DNA of 64,000 bases from an uncultured Aquimarina sp. (GTDB lineage: Bacteria > Bacteroidota > Bacteroidia > Flavobacteriales > Flavobacteriaceae). The notes below the pieces were generated by a model. It was not told the DNA's origin. It did not search any database and saw only the letters and a list, made by a program, of their open reading frames with translations. Both the position numbers and the translations under genes were made by a program. This document shows, one piece after another, positions 28,627 through 38,584 of the stretch. The number at the start of each line of letters is the position of its first letter. The stretch's first letter is position 1. The stretch is from NCBI GenBank assembly GCA_947502885.1, contig CANNBP010000002.1, positions 469,928 to 533,927 of the forward strand, written 5' to 3'.

Positions 28627-30609
28627 ATGAGTAATAACCAGGAATTTGAAAATATTTCTTTTGATTTGCCCAAAAATCAATCTAATGTGATCAAGGTGAT
28701 TGGAGTAGGTGGTGGAGGAAGCAACGCCATAAATCACATGTTTTTACAAGGGATTAAAGGGGTAGATTTTGTGATCTGTAATACAGATGCTCAGGCATTA
28801 GAAAATAGTTCTATTCCAAATAAGATACAGTTAGGAGTATCTTTAACAGAGGGATTAGGAGCAGGTGCAAATCCAGAAGTAGGAGAGCAGTCTGCCGTAG
28901 AAAGTTATGAAGAAATAAAAACCATGTTGGATACCAATACCAAGATGATTTTTATTACTGCGGGTATGGGTGGAGGAACCGGTACAGGTGCAGCTCCTGT
29001 CATTGCAAAAATGGCAAAAGAATTAGATATTCTAACTGTAGGTATTGTTACGATTCCTTTTCAGTTTGAAGGTCGTATGCGTAATGAACAAGCACAACTA
29101 GGAGTAGAGCGACTCAGGTCACATGTCGACTCTTTGATTGTGATTAATAATAATAAGCTACGAGAAGTTTATGGTAACTTAGGATTTAAAGCTGGTTTTT
29201 CTAAGGCCGATGAAGTTCTTGCTACGGCATCTAGAGGTATAGCCGAAGTTATTACACATCATTATACACAGAATATAGATTTACGTGATGCTAAGACAGT
29301 ACTTAGCAATAGTGGTACAGCAATTATGGGGTCGGCTAATGCCTCAGGTAATAAGCGTGCCCATGATGCAATTGTTAAAGCACTGGACTCTCCATTGCTT
29401 AATGATAATAAGATTACGGGTGCCAAAAATGTATTGTTATTAATTGTTTCTGGTAAAGAAGAGATTACAATTGATGAAATAGGAGAAATCAATGATCATA
29501 TCCAGCAAGAAGCAGGTCATGGCGCAAATATTATTATGGGTGTTGGTGAGGATGAGTCTCTAGAAGAAGCTATCTCTGTTACTGTGATTGCTACAGGATT
29601 TGATGTAGAGCAACAAGACGAAATAGTAAATACAGAAACCAAAAAGATAATCCACACACTTGAGGATGAGCAACGTGCAGCGGTGCAAAACTTATCTCCA
29701 AAATCTACAGGTACTCCGGTAACCTCTATACCAAAGATAGAAGAGCCTAAAGAAGATCCGATTATCAAGCATGAGTTGATTGAAGATGAAGAGATAGATA
29801 AGGATAACGAGTTAATTCCTACAACAGATTTTCTGAAAAATATAGATGTATCATGTGAGGTGGTTAATCCTTTTTCTACAGATAATGATTTTGTGATTAT
29901 CAATGCACAAGATATTATTAAACAAATAGAGGTTAATGAAGAAAAAGAAGTTACTTCAGAAGAATCTGCTGTAGAAAAAGAAGATCAGTTTGCCTTTGCT
30001 TTTGATATGCCGGCAAGTAATACTAGTGAGGATATCAAAGAAGAACCTGTGGTAGCCAATGATCCTGTATCTACTGTTACCGAAACAGAGGATGAAGGTC
30101 CTATCATTTTTGATTTGAGCGATGATATTATGGATATGGAGGTGAACGACCCAATAGAGGTAGTTCCAGCTGCAGAGACAGTTACCGATGGAGAAGGCGT
30201 TAGAAGGTACAGTCTTGAAGAATATATGCAAGAAGAAGAAAGACTTACAAATGCACAGCCAGCAGATGTTGTTGATGAAGAAATTCTTATCGAAAAGAAA
30301 ACATTACCAACAGCTCCAGAAACAGAAACTACAGAAGAGGTAGATCCTATTGATCAGCCTATATCAGAAACGTTAAAGGCAAGGGCAGCAGAACGTAGAG
30401 CTAAAATGAAAGAATTTAATTATAAATTCAGAAATAATGCCAATACTATTGATGATATAGAAAAAGAGCCGGCTTACAAACGTGCAGGAATAGATGTAGA
30501 TGCTAAACCATCAGATTCTGGGTTGTCAAGAACTTCTTTGGGAACCGATAATAATGATGATATTCAATTACGAAAAAACAACTCTTTTTTGCATGATAAT
30601 GTAGATTAA
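28627..30609 (+). CDS. ftsZ: Cell division GTPase FtsZ
   Basis: The tubulin homologue that forms the Z-ring. The GTPase domain (about residues 15-320) has [13 protein letters not shown] and the signature [14 protein letters not shown] long acidic linker (about 325-600) follows, giving 660 residues against about 380 in E. coli; long linkers are usual in this lineage. The end SFLHDNVD is the Bacteroidota-type C-terminal peptide. A 127-base gap separates it from ftsA, room for a local promoter. Confidence 0.97.
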   Translation: MSNNQEFENISFDLPKNQSNVIKVIGVGGGGSNAINHMFLQGIKGVDFVICNTDAQALENSSIPNKIQLGVSLTEGLGAGANPEVGEQSAVESYEEIKTMLDTNTKMIFITAGMGGGTGTGAAPVIAKMAKELDILTVGIVTIPFQFEGRMRNEQAQLGVERLRSHVDSLIVINNNKLREVYGNLGFKAGFSKADEVLATASRGIAEVITHHYTQNIDLRDAKTVLSNSGTAIMGSANASGNKRAHDAIVKALDSPLLNDNKITGAKNVLLLIVSGKEEITIDEIGEINDHIQQEAGHGANIIMGVGEDESLEEAISVTVIATGFDVEQQDEIVNTETKKIIHTLEDEQRAAVQNLSPKSTGTPVTSIPKIEEPKEDPIIKHELIEDEEIDKDNELIPTTDFLKNIDVSCEVVNPFSTDNDFVIINAQDIIKQIEVNEEKEVTSEESAVEKEDQFAFAFDMPASNTSEDIKEEPVVANDPVSTVTETEDEGPIIFDLSDDIMDMEVNDPIEVVPAAETVTDGEGVRRYSLEEYMQEEERLTNAQPADVVDEEILIEKKTLPTAPETETTEEVDPIDQPISETLKARAAERRAKMKEFNYKFRNNANTIDDIEKEPAYKRAGIDVDAKPSDSGLSRTSLGTDNNDDIQLRKNNSFLHDNVD

Positions 30610-30631
30610 GAGAGGGAAGTGTAATTGCTAA

Positions 30632-30673
30632 ATAAACCGATATTCTGGTTACAGAGTATCGGTTTATTTTTTT
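30632..30673 (+). terminator. Terminator of the dcw cluster
   Basis: An 11-bp perfect stem (ATAAACCGATA / TATCGGTTTAT) with a 14-base loop is followed by a T-tract, 22 bases after the ftsZ stop. Confidence 0.85.
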
Positions 30674-30709
30674 ATCTTCGCAATCCTAAAAGATCAAAAT
30701 CAAGTTATC

Positions 30710-31159
30710 ATGAGTTTACAACAAAAAGTAATGACTTCTATGAAAGAAGCAATGAAGGCAAAAGATGCAAATGCTTTAACATCATTACGAGCAATCAAAT
30801 CTGCTATATTGTTGGCTCAAACAGAAAGCGGAGCAAAAGAAGAGCTTACCGAAGATCAAGAACTAAAGTTACTGCAAAAGTTGGTGAAACAACGTAAAGA
30901 TAGTGCGACTATTTTTGCAGATCAAGGTCGTTCTGACTTGGCTGAACCTGAATTAGAACAAGCCAAAGTTATAGAGCAATTTTTGCCAGAACAGTTAAGT
31001 GAAGAAGAGATTGAAAAAGTTGTGGTGGATATTATTGCTAAAACTGGCGCAGAAGGAATGAAAGATATGGGTAAAGTAATGGGAATGGCTAATGCTGCTC
31101 TTACAGGGAAAGCTGATGGCAAAACCATTTCGACAATAGTAAAAAGTAAATTATCTTAA
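30710..31159 (+). CDS. GatB/YqeY domain protein
   Basis: A 149-residue YqeY-like protein related to the tail domain of GatB (DMGKVMGMA near the C-terminus, LVKQRKDSATIFADQGRSDLA in the middle). It may act in tRNA-linked metabolism, but the function is not settled. It follows the ftsZ terminator; TATCTTCG just upstream resembles a -7 element with one mismatch. Confidence 0.9.
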   Translation: MSLQQKVMTSMKEAMKAKDANALTSLRAIKSAILLAQTESGAKEELTEDQELKLLQKLVKQRKDSATIFADQGRSDLAEPELEQAKVIEQFLPEQLSEEEIEKVVVDIIAKTGAEGMKDMGKVMGMANAALTGKADGKTISTIVKSKLS

Positions 31160-31172
31160 ATAAGAGATAAAA

Positions 31173-31246
31173 GGCCGTGTGGCGCAACTGAATAGCGCAT
31201 CAGATTTCGGCTCTGAGGGTTGGGGGTTTGAATCCCTCCACGGTCA
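31173..31246 (+). tRNA. tRNA-Arg (anticodon UCG)
   Basis: A 74-base cloverleaf. The acceptor pairs GGCCGTG with CACGGTC (one G-U). The anticodon stem TCAGA/TCTGA encloses the loop TTTCGGC, giving anticodon TCG. The T arm is GGGGGTTTGAATCCCTC. The discriminator is A and CCA is not encoded. Confidence 0.95.
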
Positions 31247-31247
31247 C

Positions 31248-31285
31248 AAAAAGAGACAAATATTACATTTTTCTCTTTTTATTTC
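31248..31285 (+). terminator. Terminator after tRNA-Arg
   Basis: Arms AAAAAGAGA (31248-31256) and TCTCTTTTT (31272-31280) form a 9-bp stem ending in T-rich sequence, two bases after the tRNA. Confidence 0.65.
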
Positions 31286-31376
31286 ACTGAAATACAAATA
31301 GTTATGTTAAATTTGGTTCGATCTTTGTCTCATCAAGTTGTGTTTTTCAAAAACACCTAACTGATTGATTTTCAAA

Positions 31377-31415
31377 ACTGAACCACTATGGACTTTAAGT
31401 CCATAGTGGTTCAGT
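31377..31415. repeat. Perfect 39-base palindrome
   Basis: Two 19-base arms are exact inverted repeats around a single central T. It lies about 130 bases past tRNA-Arg and 70 bases past the 3' end of the decayed minus-strand genes, so it could end transcription from either side. It has no T-tract. Confidence 0.7.
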
Positions 31416-31484
31416 CAATTCCTTGGGAATCCACATTTTTAATTAAAATAATTAGTATTTGCACAATTATTTTAAATGCTTAGA

Positions 31485-31671
31485 TTAATAATCAGATGGA
31501 GTAAGAATGATTTTTTTATTTAAAATTGACTCAAGAAGACTTTTCTTTTCAGTGAAGTCCGCTTGGTCAAATTTTATCGATAAGTCAATAAACCTCTTTA
31601 GTTTTTCAATTCTACTTTGAAATTCAAATACTGGATTGAAGTTTTTTTTGATTTTTTTTTGTTTCTACCAT
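31485..31671 (-). pseudogene. Small broken gene, unrecognised family
   Basis: ATG at 31671 opens MVETKKNQKK and then stops early, but a one-base shift within the A-tracts gives a continuous charged sequence (NFNPVFEFQSRIEKLKRF, then LTPSDY and a stop at 31485). The two parts together would make about 62 residues. The break lies in a run of A. It sits downstream of the lapA-like pseudogene on the same strand. No family was recognised. Confidence 0.45.
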
Positions 31672-31733
31672 AATAAATTTTGTTTATAAATTATTGTCCT
31701 ACCTGCCCTTCGGATGCAGGATAACTTTTCGTT

Positions 31734-31983
31734 TTATTTTATTGGTGATTTCATTTTTTTTTGAGATTGATTTCTAAGCTTTTTAAAATGGTATATTGTT
31801 GTTATAGTAGCTACAATTGTAACCAAGATAACTATAGAAAATGTAGTAAAAAGAATGTTAGATAAAGAAACTTTAGTTTTCCAAAAAAAGTTCGATAAGT
31901 ACCATTTGAGAGTTTTGTAAGGTAAAAATAGTAATTGCAATCAGTGATATTGTAGTTATAGTAAGTGTAATTATTTTTTTATT
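31734..31983 (-). pseudogene. lapA-like (DUF1049-type) membrane protein gene, frameshifted, copy A
   Basis: Read with one correction, this strand encodes a small two-helix membrane protein: KKIITLTITTISLIAIT, then FTLQNSQMVLIEL, FFWKTKVSLSNILFTTF and a basic tail KKLRNQSQ. This layout matches LapA/DUF1049 proteins (helix, QN.. strand, FFW, second helix, Lys/Arg-rich end). The frame breaks in a run of seven T (31883-31889 on the plus strand), where eight would restore it. No in-frame ATG remains at the expected start. A paralogue, also broken, lies at 41528-41778. Confidence 0.65.
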
Positions 31984-31985
31984 TT

Positions 31986-32402
31986 TTAGTTATTTGCTAA
32001 TTTCATATAACAAAGAGTCTATGAAATTATTACTTATAGTAAAGGGTACTTTTTATATATTATAAGTAACAAAAAAACTAAAGATTATATTAACTCATTT
32101 GATCAGGATATTACCTCAAATACTACTAAAAAATAAGAAAAAGTGATTTTTTTGTAATATTCAGCCCTATTTTTTTTCGATTCGACTACTATTAAAAAGT
32201 GACAGAGAACTATTAAAACTAATTTATCCACTGCATCCACTTTAGGTAAGTGTTTTAATAATTCTGCAGAATTATTAAACGTTTTTTGTATTGTTTTATG
32301 GTTAAGACATAAAAATATTGAGGTTAATTTCGGGAACTGTTAATTAAAAAAAATATAAATTTATGTTAGTTGAAAATTACCCCGTAATTTAATTTCAATT
32401 GT
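31986..32402. other. Intergenic region with a 26-base palindrome
   Basis: About 420 AT-rich bases upstream of the PAS kinase. The only clear structure is a perfect 26-base palindrome at 32254-32279. No open frame was recognised. Confidence 0.5.
32254..32279. repeat. Perfect 26-base palindrome upstream of PAS kinase
   Basis: The sequence is fully self-complementary, centred on CTGCAG, and lies 123 bases before the kinase start. It could be an operator for a dimeric regulator or a hairpin. It lacks a T-tract. Confidence 0.6.
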
Positions 32403-35132
32403 ATGCATAAGAACATTTCCGAATATTCTTTTTTGGAAGTTGAAAATAAGGGGGAATATCTAAAAAATGAACTTTACGAACTTGTAAAAAAAGATGAAGC
32501 AATTTTTGATTTTATTCAAGAATCAGCTTTAGATGGAATTTGGTTTTGGGATTTAGATAATCCTGAAAATGGATGGATGAGTCCAAAATTTTGGAATACT
32601 TTGGGGTATGATCCAAAAGAAATACCTCATAAATCTTCTGTTTGGCAAGATATTATAAATAAAGAAGATCTTACGGAGGCTCTTAATAATTTTAATAAAC
32701 ATTGTGAAAACCCTAAATACCCTTATGATCAAATTGTTAGATATAGACATAGATTAGGTCATACAGTTTGGATTCATTGCAGAGGAATAATTTTAAAAGA
32801 TGAATTGGGAAAACCAATTAGAATGCTTGGTGCTCATACTGATGTTACCAAATTAAAAAAAACAGAATTAGATTTAAAAAAACGAATAGACCATTATCAA
32901 CATATTATTGATGGAGTTCATATAGGTACTTGGGAGTGGAATGTACAGACGGGAGAGATTATTCTTAATGAAAAATGAGCAGAAATGCTGGGTTACTCGT
33001 TGTTAGAGTTAGATCCAATATCGGTTACGACTTGGACAAAGAGCTTGCATCCTGATGATTTAAAAAAAACCAAACAAATATTACAAGATCATTTTGAGGG
33101 TAAGATAGATGTTTATGAAACAGAAGCCCGTTTAAAACACAAAAATGGTGATTGGATATGGGTATTAGATCGAGGTAAAGTAGTTAGTTGGACATCCCAA
33201 GGCGAACCAGAATGGATGATAGGAGCGTATCAAGAAATTACAAAGCAAAAGAAAGATCAAGAAAAATATAGGCTTTTTATTGAACAAGCACCGAGTACAA
33301 TTGCAATGTTCGACACTAACATGCGCTATATAGCTTACTCCAAAAAATGGATTACGGACTATAAGATAAAAAATGAAAATATTATTGGAAAATCACATTA
33401 TGAAGTTTTTCCTGAAATAGGAGAACAATGGAAACAAGATCATAAGGATTGTTTGAATGGAAAAATTTTAAGATGTGAAGAAGACCGATTTGAGAGAGAT
33501 GATGGATCAATTCAATGGTTATCTTGGGAACTGCATCCATGGTATAAAAGCGATAATAAAATTGGAGGAATTATTATGCTTACGGCTAATATTACCCGAA
33601 CAAAAGAAGCTGAGATTAAACTAAAAGTTAGTGAGAGAACATTTAGAGGTAATTTTGAAAATGCGGCTATTGGTATGGCCATCCTTGATCTTGAAGGTAA
33701 ATGGCGTAAAGTTAATAAGACGTTATGTAATATTGTTGGCTATACATCGGAAGAATTAATGAAACTTACCTTTCAAGATATCACACATCCAGATGATCTA
33801 GAAGCTGATTTAGATCTTGTGCAAGAATTACTAAGTGGTAAAAGATCCTTTTATCATATGGAGAAAAGGTACTTTCATAAAAGTGGAAAAACCAAATTCG
33901 TGATTTTATCAGCCTCCATAATTAGAGATGAAAATGAAATTCCACTATATTTCATCTCTCAGATTACTGATATTACACCAAGAATTAATGCTCGTAATAA
34001 ATTAACAAAGACATTAGCTCAATTGCAAGCAATTTTTGATGCAAGTACCCAAGTTAGTATTATAGAAACAGATACTAATGGTGTTATTACGAAATTTAAC
34101 AAAGGGGCAGAGAATTTACTAGGTTATAAAGGAGAAGAGGTTATTGGTAAAGAAACACCTAAAATTATTCATTATCAAGAAGAATTAATAAAATATGAAA
34201 AAGAATTATCGGTAAAACATGGAAAAGAAATTAATGGCTTTGATGTTTTTAAAGCTCCACTAAATCAAAAAAAATATATTACAAAAGAATGGACATATGT
34301 AAGAAAAGATAGATCCATTTTTCCTGTGCAATTAACAACAACAAAGGTGATATCAAACAAAAAAGTTACGGGGTACCTTGGTGTTGCTACAGATATAAGT
34401 GAAATTAAAAAAGTAGAAAAAGAAATAAAATCTTTATTACAAGTTGCTAATGATCAAAATGAGAGACTTAAGAATTTTGCGCACATAGTATCTCATAATT
34501 TAAAATCACATTCAGGAAATTTTAATATGTTACTAGATTTTTATGTTCAAGTAAACCCAGGTATCGAGAATGATGAAATCATTCAATTGTTTAGAATGGC
34601 ATCTAGTAATTTAACAGAAACAATATCTCACCTTAATGAAGTGGTTTTGATGAACACTTCTGTAGATCAGAATATGATTCGATTAAACCTTAATCAATCA
34701 ATAACCAAAGTGTTGAGTAGTATAATATTGAGTGCTCGAAAGGCAGATGTTAAAGTTATTAATAGAGTTGACGATAGTGTTAATGTTTTGGGAGTTTCCG
34801 CCTACATAGATAGTATTTTACTCAATTTTATTACAAATAGCATAAAATATAGATCTCTAGAAAGGGAAAGTTATGTCATCCTTAATACATACATAGATGG
34901 AGATTTTGTAGTATTAACTGTAGAAGATAATGGTTTAGGGATAGATTTAAATACACATCATGCAAAACTTTTTGGTATGTATAAAACTTTTCATGAAAAT
35001 GAAGAAGCACGAGGAATAGGATTATTTATAACTAAAAATCAAGTTGAAGCTCTTGGAGGTAAAATTGACGTTGAAAGCGAGGTTAATCAAGGTACAACAT
35101 TTAAAATATATTTGAAAAATGAAAAAAATTGA
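32403..35132 (+). pseudogene. Multi-PAS sensor histidine kinase interrupted by an in-frame TGA
   Basis: Two open frames (32403-32978 and from 32985) are in the same phase and separated only by TGA at 32976-32978. Around the stop the sequence reads LNEK-stop-AEMLGY, where PAS families have a Trp (NE.WAEMLGY), so TGG to TGA is the simplest change. Joined, the protein has 909 residues: about five PAS/PAC domains (about 40-650), a dimerisation helix with the phospho-acceptor His in HIVSHNLKSHSG (about residue 697) and an HATPase domain (NFITNSIKY, DNGLGIDL, GIGLFITKN). No membrane segment is seen, so it would be cytoplasmic. Its 3' end overlaps the response regulator by 14 bases. The 715-residue part retaining the kinase could still be made from ATG 32985. 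Confidence 0.8.
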
Positions 35133-35520
35133 TCTGGCCTGTATAATAGATGATGATCCCATTTTTATTTTTGGAATAAAAAAGGTAATGCAACTGGCTG
35201 ACGCGTGTAGTAATTTTTTAATCTATCGTAATGGTAAAGAAGCTTTAGATGCATTGACCTCATTAATCTCTGCAAACGAAGAGCTGCCAGATATTATACT
35301 CTTGGATCTTAATATGCCCATTTTAGATGGTTGGCAATTTCTTGAGAGGTTTGTAAAAGTACCTGTCTCTAAAAAAATCTTAGTATATATTGTATCTTCT
35401 TCAGTAGATCCAAAAGATGTATTAAGAGCCAAGTCTTATGAAATAGTTAGTAACTATATTGTGAAACCAATAACTATGGATAAATTAATAGATGCATTAA
35501 GTGATATCGAAATTACTTGA
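35119..35520 (+). CDS. Single-domain CheY-like response regulator
   Basis: A 133-residue receiver with no output domain. The acidic cluster is IDDDP (residues 10-14), the phospho-acceptor is Asp63 in LLDLNMP, the switch Ser/Thr is in VSSSVDP and the Lys in IVKPIT. It overlaps the kinase by 14 bases, so it is its likely partner. Confidence 0.93.
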   Translation: MKKIDLACIIDDDPIFIFGIKKVMQLADACSNFLIYRNGKEALDALTSLISANEELPDIILLDLNMPILDGWQFLERFVKVPVSKKILVYIVSSSVDPKDVLRAKSYEIVSNYIVKPITMDKLIDALSDIEIT

Positions 35521-35602
35521 GTGAATGTAGATAATCAATAAAGTTTATTATTACAGTTTAATTTATGGTAGCATAATGTATTCAATAGATATCTCAAATC
35601 GT

Positions 35603-36616
35603 ATGAAAAAAACTTTCTTTTTATCAGTATTGATAACCGCAACAACATTCTCACAGCAAAATATAGATGATTTATTAGCTTCGGGGGTAAATGACGCTCA
35701 ACGTTTTACTTCTGAATATCTTACACCTGCTTCAAATGGACTAATGCATAGTATGAACCAAGGGTGGTTTAATGATGCAAAGGCAAAAAAACTGTTTGGA
35801 TTTGAATTATCCATTATTGCTAACGCATCATTTGTTAAGGATGATAAAAAATCATTTATACTCGATCCTGCTAATTATGAAAATTTACGTTTTAGGGATA
35901 ACCCCAATCATTCTCGTAATGTAGCAACTGCATTTGGAGATATTCAAGATGTTTTTGTTGTTGTTGAAGGAGAAAGTCCTATTCCTTTAATTCCTGCGCA
36001 AGATGCAGAATTTGAACTACCTTCGGGATTAGGAGAGTCAAATATTAATTTTGTTCCATCGGCCTTTTTACAGATAAGCTTTAGTTTTCTAAAGGGTACA
36101 GAAGTAAAAGCAAGGTATTTTCCAAAACTAAAAACTAATGATACAAAAATAGGTTTTTATGGATTAGGATTACAACATGAATTTACAAGTTGGCTTCCTA
36201 CAGATAATCTATTTCCTATAGCAGTATCGGGTTTGATAGCGTATACACATTTAGATGGTAATTATGATTTCACCGATACTAATATTGTCGATGGAGAGAA
36301 TCAACGCTTCGAAAACAGCACTAATACTCTTTTGTATCAAGTAATCGGCTCTACCAAACTTCCGGTTTTTAATGTTTATGGTGGTTTAGGGTATTTATCA
36401 GGAAAATCTACTACAGATCTTAAAGGTACATATAGAGTACGATCGGGGATAGTTTCTTCAGAAACTATTGTTGATCCTTTTTCGATTGAGAGCAAGGCTT
36501 CAGGAGTACGAGGGACACTTGGAGTTAAACTTACTTTATCATTTTTTAGAATGAATGTTGATTATACACTGGCCGAATACAATGGGGTATCTTTTGGTCT
36601 ACATTTTGGTTTTTAG
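35603..36616 (+). CDS. Outer-membrane beta-barrel-like protein (DUF6588-like)
   Basis: The start at 35603 (MKKTFFLSVLITATTFS) gives a clear signal peptide; an in-frame ATG at 35576 would add nine residues. The mature 320 residues alternate hydrophobic and polar residues, with many aromatic strand ends (YGLGLQHEF, YGGLGYLSGK) and a final Phe (GLHFGF), all typical of outer-membrane barrels. The start IDDLLASGVNDAQRFTSEYL resembles Bacteroidota DUF6588 proteins. Transport or structural role unknown. Confidence 0.75.
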   Translation: MKKTFFLSVLITATTFSQQNIDDLLASGVNDAQRFTSEYLTPASNGLMHSMNQGWFNDAKAKKLFGFELSIIANASFVKDDKKSFILDPANYENLRFRDNPNHSRNVATAFGDIQDVFVVVEGESPIPLIPAQDAEFELPSGLGESNINFVPSAFLQISFSFLKGTEVKARYFPKLKTNDTKIGFYGLGLQHEFTSWLPTDNLFPIAVSGLIAYTHLDGNYDFTDTNIVDGENQRFENSTNTLLYQVIGSTKLPVFNVYGGLGYLSGKSTTDLKGTYRVRSGIVSSETIVDPFSIESKASGVRGTLGVKLTLSFFRMNVDYTLAEYNGVSFGLHFGF

Positions 36617-36690
36617 AAGTTTAATTATTTGGAAATATACGATTAATTCCAATTGATAATATTTTGCCAAAAGGAGGTTAACAATTTTTA

Positions 36691-36706
36691 TACAAAACGT
36701 TTTGTA
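36691..36706. repeat. 16-base palindrome TACAAAACGTTTTGTA
   Basis: A perfect 16-base palindrome between the outer-membrane gene and the small acidic protein gene at 36877. It could be an operator; no regulator is known to match it. Confidence 0.45.
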
Positions 36707-36876
36707 TTGTTCATTTAATTAAGACGTTTTTTGTGTTTTTTTTAAAGCTAAAAATTGAGCTTTACTAATCTTAATAATTACAATTTTTGTTTTCTTTTTT
36801 AAATTATCATTACTTTTATAGTGATGAAATATTTGTCTGTGGTAAATAAAAATAATTTTATTAAAAAGATGTACGA

Positions 36877-37182
36877 ATGAATAGTAAAACAAATCTTCCC
36901 AAAAAAATAACGGTTAATTTTGAAAACATCAATGATGAACTTTTAAAAGAAATTGCAAAAGCTTATCCTGAAGGGTTTATAAATAGTGACGTAATCAGTT
37001 TTTCTGATGTAGACTCTAAAATGGAAGACCGTATCAAAATTGTTTTGGAAAATTCAGTTTATTTAATAAAAAAATCATCGCTAGAGAATATCGAATCCTC
37101 AGACTATGAAAACGAATACCTTGAATCTAATAATAAAGAAAAAGGTACAAGTTGTGATGCAGAATATTGTGAAGAAGATTAA
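36877..37182 (+). CDS. Small acidic protein of unknown function
   Basis: A 101-residue protein with no signal or membrane segment. Its first half has a mixed alpha/beta pattern (KKITVNFENINDELLKEIAK); the end is very acidic with two Cys (SCDAEYCEED). An extensive AT-rich leader with a palindrome precedes it. The family is not recognised. Confidence 0.65.
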   Translation: MNSKTNLPKKITVNFENINDELLKEIAKAYPEGFINSDVISFSDVDSKMEDRIKIVLENSVYLIKKSSLENIESSDYENEYLESNNKEKGTSCDAEYCEED

Positions 37183-37280
37183 AATATATGGCTTGCAAAA
37201 AATTAAAAAACTTATACTATTTATTGATGTTAAACTCAGATTGAGTAATCATACTAATAGTTATTAAGATGTTTTTCCTA

Positions 37281-38456
37281 TTAATTTTTCTTTTTCCAAT
37301 TAATTAGTTTTTCTGACAAAGCGATCCAAAAAGGACTAATTATTAAAGTTAAAGAAATCAGACTAATAGTGAAGTTATAAGAGAAGTCTTCTATAATACC
37401 TAAACCTAATGCGGTGGAGCTAATCAAAAAGCTTAACTCTCCTATTTGAGCCAGAAGAGCCCCTCCTAAAAATGCTTCTTTCCAGGTATTTGAAAAAACC
37501 TTTAATATTATAGTATTCAATAAATGATTGGTTATATAAACTACAAAAATAACCGAGAATATGGTCCAAAGATTACCGTACACAAAACCAAGATCTATTT
37601 GTAATCCAACACTAATAAAAAATAAAGATACAAACAAAACTCTAAAAGAATGTAATGTGTCATGTATCCAATCTGTTGCCTTTGCTGCATTAATAATCAT
37701 TCCTCCAACGAAAGCTCCCAAAGCAGGAGAAATTCCAAAAAAAGATGTCACCAAAGCACCACCAAAACATAGAAAAATAGCCATAAAAACTTGTAATTCA
37801 TGATCTCGGTATATTTTTTTGGAATATGGTAATACGATTACTTTCTTAATATAGATATATATTAGTGTAGCCACAATCACTATTGCTCCAATTATCATCA
37901 ATATAATGTTTTCTGTAGATTCCGTTTTCCCGCCAAGCTGGGAGATAATTATTAATAGAGGCACAAAAATTATATCCTGAGCCAATAAAATACTTAATAC
38001 ATTTTTTCCTATCCGAGTATCAATAAGATGTTTATCCTGCAGAAGTTTAATTACCACTGCGGAACTACTTAAGGCAATTACAAACCCTAATACTACTGAC
38101 CTTGCAAAAGTCCAATTGTAAAAATTCCCAATAAAAAATACTAATACTACACTTAGAGTAATTTGCAATAATGTACCAAGTACTGCTAGTTTCCATCGTT
38201 TTAAAAAATCAATAAGATTAATTTCCATTCCTATAAAAAACAGTAAGAGAATTACACCCAATTCTCCCAGAAGATGCACTGAATCTTTATCTTCAACTAC
38301 TTTTAACCCTTGTTCGCCAAGAAAGATACCTACTAAAATATAACCAATAATATACGTTTGGTTTAATTTTCTTAAAATAATACTAATCACAATAACCAGT
38401 ATTGCCAGAATAGAGATAATTTGTATAATCGGTTCAATATTAGAAATTAAAAGCAT
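37281..38456 (-). CDS. Kef-type cation:proton antiporter (CPA2)
   Basis: A 391-residue membrane protein with about twelve hydrophobic segments. Family motifs include GYILVGIFLGEQGL, the ELGVILLLFFIGMEI segment, ALSSSAVVIKLL and the Asp of LLAQDIIFVPLLI. There is no C-terminal RCK/TrkA domain, so it matches short NapA/KefB-core members. It probably exchanges K+ or Na+ for H+ and fits the ion-stress setting of this region. Confidence 0.92.
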   Translation of the reverse strand: MLLISNIEPIIQIISILAILVIVISIILRKLNQTYIIGYILVGIFLGEQGLKVVEDKDSVHLLGELGVILLLFFIGMEINLIDFLKRWKLAVLGTLLQITLSVVLVFFIGNFYNWTFARSVVLGFVIALSSSAVVIKLLQDKHLIDTRIGKNVLSILLAQDIIFVPLLIIISQLGGKTESTENIILMIIGAIVIVATLIYIYIKKVIVLPYSKKIYRDHELQVFMAIFLCFGGALVTSFFGISPALGAFVGGMIINAAKATDWIHDTLHSFRVLFVSLFFISVGLQIDLGFVYGNLWTIFSVIFVVYITNHLLNTIILKVFSNTWKEAFLGGALLAQIGELSFLISSTALGLGIIEDFSYNFTISLISLTLIISPFWIALSEKLINWKKKN

Positions 38457-38584
38457 AATAAAAATGTTTATTTAAATGTAACTGTAATTACCCAATTAAA
38501 TTAATTTTTTCTTTAAAAAAATGTGTTAGCCTTGCAGATATTTCCAATATAATATTTAGTATATTTAATAAAAGCTTATACTAG

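Noticed and set aside
29517..29903. Minus-strand open frame inside ftsZ
   Set aside because: Ser/Ile-rich antisense shadow of the ftsZ linker.
31680..31740. GC-richer hairpin near 31700 as a terminator
   Set aside because: The pairing is imperfect and the same sequence recurs after lapA-like copy B, so it is better explained as duplicated flanking sequence.
32976..32978. TGA as selenocysteine or recoded Trp
   Set aside because: No selenocysteine-type element is visible, and TGA ends other intact genes here (gldB, ftsI), so the code is standard.
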